Below, piece after piece: positions 57,845 to 64,000 of a stretch of DNA of 64,000 nt (position 1 is the stretch's first letter; each line of letters opens with the position of its first letter). The translations under genes and the position numbers were made by a program. The stretch lies in contig NZ_CP015849.1 in NCBI RefSeq assembly GCF_001654495.1, positions 5,435,001 through 5,499,000 of the forward strand. The letters are read 5' to 3'. This DNA comes from Streptomyces sp. SAT1. GTDB taxonomy: Bacteria > Actinomycetota > Actinomycetes > Streptomycetales > Streptomycetaceae. The notes beneath the pieces were generated by a model. That model was not told the DNA's origin and made no database searches. It saw only the letters and a list, made by a program, of their open reading frames with translations.

Positions 57845-60010
57845 ATGAGTGCGGATGCCACAAACCCTGCGGCCCCGGGCCCGGTGGCGCCGTCGGCGCC
57901 CCGGCGCAGAGCCCGCCCGCGGATCGACCTGCGCCGCCTGGGCCGGGCCGCCCTGCTCGGCCCCACCGCCCGGGACCGGCTCCCGGACGCCATCGGCCAT
58001 GTCGCCGAGGCGCACCGCGCCCACTTCCCCGACGCCGATCTCGAACCGCTGCGCCGCGCCTACCTGCTGGCCGAGTCCTCGCACCGCGGCCAGATGCGCA
58101 AGAGCGGCGAGCCGTACATCACGCACCCGCTCGCCGTCACCCTCATCCTCGCCGAACTCGGCGCCGAGACCACCACGTTGACGGCCTCCCTGCTGCACGA
58201 CACGGTCGAGGACACCGAGGTGACCCTCGACCAGGTGGGCGAGGAGTTCGGCGCGGAGGTCCGCTACCTCGTCGACGGCGTCACCAAACTGGAGAAGGTC
58301 GACTACGGCGCCGCCGCCGAACCGGAGACCTTCCGCAAGATGCTCGTCGCCACCGGCAACGACGTGCGGGTGATGTCCATCAAGCTCGCCGACCGGCTGC
58401 ACAACATGCGCACGCTCGGCGTCATGCGCCCCGAGAAACAGGCCCGCATCGCCAAGGTGACCCGGGACGTGCTCATCCCGCTCGCCGAACGCCTCGGGGT
58501 GCAGGCGCTCAAGACCGAGCTGGAGGACCTGGTCTTCGCCATCCTCCACCCCGAGGAGTACGCGCACACCCGCGAGCTGATCGCACAGAACGCGAGCCGC
58601 CCGCACGACCCGCTCACCGAGGTCGCCGAACAGGTGCGCGGCGTGCTGCGCGAGGCCGGCATCCCCGCCGAAGTCCTCGTCCGGCCACGGCACTTCGTCT
58701 CCCTGCACCGGGCGTCCCGCAAACGCGGCCGGCTGCGCGGCTGCGACTTCGGCCGGCTGCTGGTGCTGGTCCACGAGGACGCCGACTGCTACGCCGTCCT
58801 CGGTGAACTGCACACCTGTATGACGCCGGTCGTCTCGGAGTTCAAGGACTTCATCGCCGTCCCCAAGTTCAACCTGTACCAGTCGCTGCACACCGCGGTC
58901 GCCCTGCCCGCGGCCCGGCCGGACGCGCCCGAGGACGCGCAGGCGGACGGCCAGATCGTCGAGGTCCTCATCCGCACCCACCAGATGCACAAGACCGCCG
59001 AGGCCGGGGTCGTCGCGCTCGGCAACCCCTACGCCCCGCCCGCCGAGGACCCGGCGGCGGGCGACGGCGAGCGCGTCGATCCGACCCGGCCCGGCTGGCT
59101 CTCCCGCCTGCTCGACTGGCAGCAGGCGGCGCCCGACCCGGACACCTTCTGGTCCACCCTGCGCGAGGACCTCGCCCAGGACCGCGAGATCACCGTCTTC
59201 CGCCCTGGCGGCGGCACCCTCGGCCTGCCCGCCGGGGCCAGCTGCATCGACGCCGCCTACGCCCAGTACGGCGAGGACGCGCACGCGTGCATCGGCGCCC
59301 GCGTCAACGGCCGCCTGGCCCGGCTGAGCACCGTCCTGAAGGACGGCGACACCGTCCAGCTCCTGATGGGCCAGGACCCCGCCTCCGAGCCGTCCAGGGA
59401 GTGGCTGGAGCACGCCCGTACGCCCGCCGCACGCATCGCCATCCAGCGGTGGCTCACCGCCCACCCCGCCCCGGCCGACGACGCGCCCGAGACCCGCGAG
59501 GACGCCCCGGACACGCACCCGGTCTCGGCGGCCCCCGTCGGCTCGCCCGGCACTCCCCCCGGCCGTCCGGGCCCGGCGGCCGCCGTGGCCGCCGACCGGC
59601 CCGGCGCCACCGTACGGCTCGCGGGCTGCTGCACCCCCGTGCCGCCCGACCGCATCACCGCCTTCGCCGTGCGCGGGGGAGCGGTGACCGTGCACCGCGT
59701 CGAGTGCGCGGCGGTCGTGCGGATGAAGAGCACGGGGCGCGCGGAGATCGACGTGCGCTGGGGCGACAACGCCGCGTGCCGGGTCACCCTGCTCGCCGAA
59801 TCGTTCGGCCGCCCCCATCTGCTGGCCGATCTGACCGAGGCCATCGCCCTGGAGGGCGTCGAGATCGTCTCGGCCACCGTCGCCCCGCCGGCCCAGCAGC
59901 GCGTCCACCACACGTACACCCTGCAACTGCCCGACGCCGCGCGCCTGCCCGCCCTGATGCGGGCGATGCGCAACGTGCCCGGCGTGTACGACGTGAGCCG
60001 CGCCCGGTAG
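57845..60010 (+). CDS. rshA: RshA: RelA/SpoT-homologue with hybrid EFKD motif
   Basis: A 721-residue long RSH protein. The HD hydrolase domain is intact: HRGQMRKSGEPYITHPLAV (about 79-97), LLHDTVEDTEVT (about 115), KLADRLHNMRT. The synthetase domain is atypical: RPRHFVSLHRAS, then a shortened G-loop (RGCDFGRLLVLV), and the key motif reads SEFKDFIAVPKFNLYQSLHT near residue 332, intermediate between the EFDD of synthetase-only RelA and the RFKD of bifunctional enzymes. VEVLIRTHQMHKTAE retains the catalytic Glu. TGS (about 450-508), a linker, a zinc-finger CCTPVPPDRI and an ACT domain (about 645-718) follow. In S. coelicolor RshA is the second, conditionally acting ppGpp enzyme beside RelA. The start is ATG behind ggaggtg. 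Confidence 0.92.
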   Translation: MSADATNPAAPGPVAPSAPRRRARPRIDLRRLGRAALLGPTARDRLPDAIGHVAEAHRAHFPDADLEPLRRAYLLAESSHRGQMRKSGEPYITHPLAVTLILAELGAETTTLTASLLHDTVEDTEVTLDQVGEEFGAEVRYLVDGVTKLEKVDYGAAAEPETFRKMLVATGNDVRVMSIKLADRLHNMRTLGVMRPEKQARIAKVTRDVLIPLAERLGVQALKTELEDLVFAILHPEEYAHTRELIAQNASRPHDPLTEVAEQVRGVLREAGIPAEVLVRPRHFVSLHRASRKRGRLRGCDFGRLLVLVHEDADCYAVLGELHTCMTPVVSEFKDFIAVPKFNLYQSLHTAVALPAARPDAPEDAQADGQIVEVLIRTHQMHKTAEAGVVALGNPYAPPAEDPAAGDGERVDPTRPGWLSRLLDWQQAAPDPDTFWSTLREDLAQDREITVFRPGGGTLGLPAGASCIDAAYAQYGEDAHACIGARVNGRLARLSTVLKDGDTVQLLMGQDPASEPSREWLEHARTPAARIAIQRWLTAHPAPADDAPETREDAPDTHPVSAAPVGSPGTPPGRPGPAAAVAADRPGATVRLAGCCTPVPPDRITAFAVRGGAVTVHRVECAAVVRMKSTGRAEIDVRWGDNAACRVTLLAESFGRPHLLADLTEAIALEGVEIVSATVAPPAQQRVHHTYTLQLPDAARLPALMRAMRNVPGVYDVSRAR

Positions 60011-60175
60011 CGCCCGGTAGCGCCCGCGTGGGGCCGGCGCAGAGGCCGCCGCTCCGGCGCGCACGCCCGCGCGCACCCCGCCCGCCGCGACACCGCGCGC
60101 TCCCGAGGGCCCCGTTCGGGTGGGCCGGGCGCGCGCCGCCGCCGTGGCGGGCCCGCGCGCTGATAGCCGTGGTGC

Positions 60176-61723
60176 ATGCCGCGCACCCTCCGATCCCGCC
60201 CCCCGCGCCGTCGCAGGGCCCTCACCGGGACCCTCCTCGCGTCCGCCGTCTCCGTCTGCCTGCTCGCCGCGAGCGCACCGCCCGCCGCGCTCGGCCTCGG
60301 TGACCGGCTCTACCCGACCCTGGGCAACCCCGGGTACGACGTGACGTCGTACGACCTCTCCCTCGCCTACTCCGGCGACAACGGCAAGCCGCTGCGTGCC
60401 GTCACCACCATCGACGCCCGGACGACCCGGGACCTGGACCGCATCAACCTCGACTTCGCCCACGGCACGGTCGACTCCGTGCAGGTCGACGGATTGCCCG
60501 CCGACTTCGCCAGTGCCGGGGAGGACCTGGTGGTCACCCCGCGGGTCCCGCTGCCCGAGCAGAGCTGGGTCCGCGTCACGGTGCACCACACCAGCGACCC
60601 GGTGTCCGAGAAGGGCCGCGACGGCGGCTGGGTGCGCACCGCGGACGGCCTCGCCATGGCCAACCAGGCGGACGCCGCCCACCTGGTGTTCCCGTGCAAC
60701 GACCACCCCTCCGACAAGGCGATGTACACCTTCCACATCACCGCCCCCGAGGGATACACGGCGGTCGCCAACGGTCTGCCGGCCGGGGTGACCCGCACCG
60801 GCGGCTCGGCCACCTGGACGTACCGCACCCGGCACCCCATGGCCACCGAGCTGGCGCAGGTCTCCATCGGGCGCTCGGCCGTGCTGCGCCGCACCGGACC
60901 GCACGGCCTGCCCGTGCGCGACGTCGTGCCCGCCGCCGACGCCAAGGCGCTCGAACCGTGGCTGGCCAGGACGCCCGGCCAGATCGCCTGGATGGAGAGC
61001 AAGGTCGGGCCGTACCCCTTCGAGACGTACGGCCTGCTGATGGCGTCCGCCACCACCGGCTTCGAGCTGGAGACGCAGACCCTCTCCCTCTTCGAGAAGG
61101 AGCTGTTCACCGACCCCGCCTGGCCCCAGTGGTACGTCGAGTCGGTCATGGTGCACGAGCTGTCCCACCAGTGGTTCGGCGACAGCGTCAGCCCCCGCTC
61201 CTGGTCGGACCTCTGGCTCAACGAGGGCCACGCGACCTGGTACGAGGCGCTGTACGCCGACGAGACGGCGCACAAGTCCATGGACGCGCGCATGAAGGCC
61301 GCCTACGGCGCCTCCGACGGCTGGCGCGCGGCCGGCGGCCCGCCCGCGCTGCCCAAGCCGCCCAAGGCCGGGCAGAAGGTCGGCATCTTCCGCGCGAACG
61401 TCTACGACGGCGCCGCCCTGGTGCTCTACGCGCTGCGCCAGGAGATCGGCAAGGACGCCTTCGAGCGCGTGGAGCGCTCCTGGGTGCGTGACCACCGGGA
61501 CTCCACGGCTGCCACGGCCGACTTCGAGCACCTGGCCTCCACCGTCGCCGGACGCGATCTGAGCGGCTTCTTCCAGGCGTGGCTGTACGGCGAGAAGACC
61601 CCGCCCATGCCCGGTCATCCGGACTGGAAGCAGGCACCGCCGCCCGCGGCGGACAAGGCGGGCCGGACCGTGAAGGCGGCGGCGTCCGCGCGGCCGGCCG
61701 GGGCGGGGACGGCCCGGGGCTGA
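60176..61723 (+). CDS. Secreted M1-family metallopeptidase
   Basis: A 515-residue exported zinc aminopeptidase. An Arg-rich Sec/Tat-like signal peptide (residues 1-40: SRPPRRRRALTGTLLASAVS) is followed by the beta-sheet N-domain (YDVTSYDLSLAYSGDNGKPL) and the thermolysin-like domain with HELSHQWFGD (about 327-336) and the third ligand in WLNEGHATWYEAL (about 350). The usual GxMEN exopeptidase loop is replaced by TTGFELETQTLSLF, as in the actinobacterial short M1 group. The C-terminus ends in Ala/Pro-rich residues without an M1 tail domain. Probably extracellular peptide processing. Confidence 0.87.
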   Translation: MPRTLRSRPPRRRRALTGTLLASAVSVCLLAASAPPAALGLGDRLYPTLGNPGYDVTSYDLSLAYSGDNGKPLRAVTTIDARTTRDLDRINLDFAHGTVDSVQVDGLPADFASAGEDLVVTPRVPLPEQSWVRVTVHHTSDPVSEKGRDGGWVRTADGLAMANQADAAHLVFPCNDHPSDKAMYTFHITAPEGYTAVANGLPAGVTRTGGSATWTYRTRHPMATELAQVSIGRSAVLRRTGPHGLPVRDVVPAADAKALEPWLARTPGQIAWMESKVGPYPFETYGLLMASATTGFELETQTLSLFEKELFTDPAWPQWYVESVMVHELSHQWFGDSVSPRSWSDLWLNEGHATWYEALYADETAHKSMDARMKAAYGASDGWRAAGGPPALPKPPKAGQKVGIFRANVYDGAALVLYALRQEIGKDAFERVERSWVRDHRDSTAATADFEHLASTVAGRDLSGFFQAWLYGEKTPPMPGHPDWKQAPPPAADKAGRTVKAAASARPAGAGTARG

Positions 61724-61934
61724 GCGGGGGGACGGGGCGCGAATAACGCCGTGACGAGACGGGCCGTGCCGTGCGACCATCGTCGGGTCGGCGCGGCGCG
61801 GTGCACGGGAATCTCCCCGGGTACCCGTGCGTTGTCACAGATGGCGGAAAGACTGCGGCAGGAGTGCCGGAGCCCGGCCGTCACCGGCGCGGCCCCGTCG
61901 CCGCACCACGGATTCCCAACGACGTAAGGACCCA

Positions 61935-63425
61935 ATGACCTCCTCTTCTTCCTCTTCCCAGGCCACCAAGCGCCTCGCGCACACCCACCCCGATGGACTT
62001 CGGGCCGATGCCCTGATGGAAGAGGACGTCGCCTGGAGCCACGAGATCGACGGAGAGCGGGACGGCGACCAGTTCGACCGCTCCGAGCGGGCCGCCCTGC
62101 GCCGCGTCGCGGGCCTGTCCACCGAGCTCGAGGACGTCACCGAGGTCGAGTACCGGCAGCTCCGCCTGGAGCGCGTGGTGCTCGTCGGCGTCTGGACCTC
62201 GGGGACCGTGCACGACGCGGAGAACTCCCTCGCCGAGCTGGCCGCCCTCGCGGAGACCGCGGGCGCGGTCGTCCTGGACGGCGTGATCCAGCGCCGCGAC
62301 AAACCCGACGCGGCCACCTACATCGGCTCCGGCAAGGCCGGTGAGCTGCGGGACATCGTCCTGGAGACGGGCGCCGACACCGTCGTCTGCGACGGTGAGC
62401 TGAGCCCCGGCCAGCTCATCCACCTCGAGGACGTCGTCAAGGTCAAGGTCATCGACCGTACGGCCGTGATCCTGGACATCTTCGCCCAGCACGCCAAGTC
62501 CCGCGAGGGCAAGGCGCAGGTCGCGCTCGCGCAGATGCAGTACATGCTGCCGCGGCTGCGCGGCTGGGGCCAGTCGCTGTCCCGGCAGATGGGCGGCGGC
62601 AGCGGCGGTCTGGCGACCCGCGGTCCCGGTGAGACCAAGATCGAGACCGACCGGCGCCGCATCCGCGAGAAGATGGCCAAGATGCGCCGGGAGATCGCGG
62701 CCATGAAGACCGGCCGCGAGATCAAGCGCCAGGAGCGGCGCCGCCACAAGGTGCCCTCCGTCGCCATCGCCGGCTACACCAACGCCGGGAAGTCCTCCCT
62801 GCTCAACCGTCTCACCGGCGCGGGCGTCCTGGTCGAGAACGCGCTGTTCGCGACCCTGGACCCGACCGTGCGCCGGGCCGAGACACCGAGCGGGCGGCTG
62901 TACACGCTGGCGGACACCGTCGGCTTCGTCCGGCACCTGCCGCACCACCTGGTCGAGGCGTTCCGCTCCACCATGGAGGAGGTCGGCGACTCCGACCTGA
63001 TCCTGCACGTCGTGGACGGCTCGCACCCCGACCCGGAGGAGCAGCTCGCCGCCGTGCGCGAGGTGATCAGGGAGGTCGGCGCCACCGACGTGCCCGAGAT
63101 CGTCGTGGTCAACAAGGCGGACGCGGCGGACCCGCTGGTGCTCCAGCGGCTGCTGCGGCGGGAGAAGCACTCGATCGCGGTCTCCGCCCGGACCGGCCAG
63201 GGCATCGACACACTGCTCGCCATGATCGACGCCGAGCTGCCCCGGCCCGCCGTGCAGATCGAGGCGCTGGTGCCGTACACGCACGGCAAGCTGGTCGCCC
63301 GCGCCCACACCGAGGGCGAGGTGATCTCCGAGGAGCACACCGCGGAGGGCACCCTGCTCAAGGCCCTGGTGCACGAGGAGCTGGCCGCGGAGCTGGCGCC
63401 GTACGCGCCGGTTCCCGCGCTCTGA
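61935..63425 (+). CDS. hflX: Ribosome-associated GTPase HflX
   Basis: A 496-residue GTPase that splits stalled ribosomes. The N-terminal HflX domain (about 70-240) includes GVWTSGTVHDAENSLAEL, then IGSGKAGELRDIV and the Gly-rich GGGSGGLATRGPGETKIETD. The G domain starts AIAGYTNAGKSSLLNRLTG (G1, about 277-295); G3 is DTVGFVRHLP, G4 VVVNKADAAD and G5 SVSARTG-like. The Ser-rich N-terminus and acidic extension are typical of actinobacteria. Start: aagga 6 nt upstream of ATG. It is followed by two large palindromes. Confidence 0.95.
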   Translation: MTSSSSSSQATKRLAHTHPDGLRADALMEEDVAWSHEIDGERDGDQFDRSERAALRRVAGLSTELEDVTEVEYRQLRLERVVLVGVWTSGTVHDAENSLAELAALAETAGAVVLDGVIQRRDKPDAATYIGSGKAGELRDIVLETGADTVVCDGELSPGQLIHLEDVVKVKVIDRTAVILDIFAQHAKSREGKAQVALAQMQYMLPRLRGWGQSLSRQMGGGSGGLATRGPGETKIETDRRRIREKMAKMRREIAAMKTGREIKRQERRRHKVPSVAIAGYTNAGKSSLLNRLTGAGVLVENALFATLDPTVRRAETPSGRLYTLADTVGFVRHLPHHLVEAFRSTMEEVGDSDLILHVVDGSHPDPEEQLAAVREVIREVGATDVPEIVVVNKADAADPLVLQRLLRREKHSIAVSARTGQGIDTLLAMIDAELPRPAVQIEALVPYTHGKLVARAHTEGEVISEEHTAEGTLLKALVHEELAAELAPYAPVPAL

Positions 63426-63453
63426 CCTCCGGGCACCGACGGGGCGCCGGACA

Positions 63454-63497
63454 CATCCGCCGGGTGTCTCCGGCGCGCCGGACACACCCGGCGGATG
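63454..63497. repeat. 22-bp palindrome downstream of hflX
   Basis: The arms catccgccgggtgtctccgg-cg and cg-ccggacacacccggcggatg are directly adjacent and match at 21 of 22 positions. It lies 28 bp past the hflX stop and would form a long hairpin or cruciform; it may be an operator-like or terminator element. Confidence 0.7.
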
Positions 63498-63506
63498 CAC
63501 GCCGCA

Positions 63507-63548
63507 CGGCGGGCCCGTCCCCTTCACCGGAAGGGGACGGGCCCGCCG
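63507..63548. terminator. Bidirectional terminator between hflX and a protease gene
   Basis: A perfect 18-bp stem, cggcgggcccgtcccctt/aaggggacgggcccgccg, around loop caccgg. It lies between convergent genes. Confidence 0.85.
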
Positions 63549-63571
63549 TCGTGCCGGGAGCGGCGCGGAGG

Positions 63572-64000
63572 TCACCGGCCGCCGTAGGTCCGGCTCATGT
63601 TCTGGTACAGCGCCTCGGCGCCCCGGCCGAGCTGCGGGCCGGCGAGCCAGGTGTTGTCGGACGGGCCGATCGAGGTGTTGGACACCAGGACGGTCTTCCC
63701 GCCCACCACGCGGAACCAGCCGCCGCCGGACGAGCCGCCGGTCATGGTGCAGCCGATCCGGTACATCGTCGGCAGGGACGGGCTGAGCGACAGCCGGCCG
63801 GGCCGGTCCAGGCACCGGAACATCCGGAGCCCGCTGTACGGCGGCGCCGCCGGGTAGCCCCACGCGCCCATGGTGGCGACCTGGGGCGCCCGCGGTGCGG
63901 AGAAGTCCACGTCGAGCGCCGCCCCGACCGTCTCCTCCAGCGACTTCGTCCCGGCCTCCGGCTTCACGTGCAGCACCGCGTAGTCGTACGTGGCGCCCGC
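63572..64000 (-). CDS. Trypsin-like secreted serine protease, C-terminal part
   Basis: The 3' 143 codons of a gene that continues past the window edge. Chymotrypsin-fold features: the catalytic Asp block TYDYAVLHVKPE at the start of the visible part, MGAWGYPAAPPYSGLRMF, disulfide-type cysteines (FRCLDRPG and RIGCTMTGG) and the nucleophile loop TGGSSGGGWFRV, in which TGGSSGG takes the place of GDSGG, as in Streptomyces V8-like proteases. It ends MSRTYGGR. The signal peptide and catalytic His lie outside the window. Convergent with hflX. Confidence 0.8.
   Translation of the reverse strand, partial: AGATYDYAVLHVKPEAGTKSLEETVGAALDVDFSAPRAPQVATMGAWGYPAAPPYSGLRMFRCLDRPGRLSLSPSLPTMYRIGCTMTGGSSGGGWFRVVGGKTVLVSNTSIGPSDNTWLAGPQLGRGAEALYQNMSRTYGGR

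Noticed and set aside
57407..61780. A 1457-codon minus-strand frame opposite rshA and the M1 peptidase
   Set aside because: Low-complexity Gly/Ala/Val/Arg sequence opposite two clear genes; a shadow.

Overview
The window is a stretch of high-GC actinobacterial core chromosome, almost certainly from a Streptomyces. The rRNA sequences, GC-rich third positions, GTG/TTG starts and gene content all point there. From memory, gene order follows the S. coelicolor interval from osaC/osaA/osaB through ftsK, clgR, recA-recX, gluABCD-gluRK, miaB, miaA, dapF and rshA to hflX. No phage, insertion sequence, CRISPR array or secondary-metabolite cluster was found.

Layout. 1-4225: end of an rRNA operon (5'-truncated 23S, 5S, terminator), a short degenerate sugar-aminotransferase-like gene and tRNA-Thr(GGT). 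4289-14026: osmotic-adaptation locus, with osaC (RsbW/PAS/GAF/PP2C) divergent from osaA (hybrid histidine kinase with ten 92-residue HAMP repeats) and osaB. 14208-23389: ftsK, a RodZ-like protein, rimO-pgsA-cinA-(37-codon ORF)-clgR with overlapping junctions, a small membrane protein and nei2. 23443-30662: lhr helicase, an AraC regulator and azlCD. 30700-38705: assorted small genes, a frameshifted acetyltransferase, and recA-recX behind an SOS-type promoter. 38734-41787: cysteine dioxygenase and rhodanese behind a newly noted 15-codon cysteine-rich leader ORF, then an FAD monooxygenase. 41963-47926: glutamate uptake operon gluABCD, divergent from its two-component system gluRK. 47970-64000: a TAXI-type binding protein, MazG-like protein, mannosyltransferase-like membrane protein, miaB, miaA, dapF, rshA, an M1 peptidase, hflX and a partial secreted serine protease.

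How they work together. The genes are mostly housekeeping: chromosome segregation, tRNA and ribosome modification, DNA repair, phospholipid, lysine and ppGpp metabolism. Signalling modules for osmotic stress, proteolysis and glutamate are added. Many genes lack a Shine-Dalgarno sequence and instead carry a -10-like hexamer (consensus nAnnnT) ending 6-7 nt before the start codon, which suggests leaderless transcripts.

The observations most worth following are the Cys-rich leader ORF before the cysteine dioxygenase, the translationally nested 37-codon ORF between cinA and clgR, the set of leaderless-type starts, the ten near-identical HAMP units of osaA, and the hybrid EFKD motif of RshA. Nothing here amounts to a clearly undescribed multi-gene system. 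The long antisense reading frames are GC-bias shadows.
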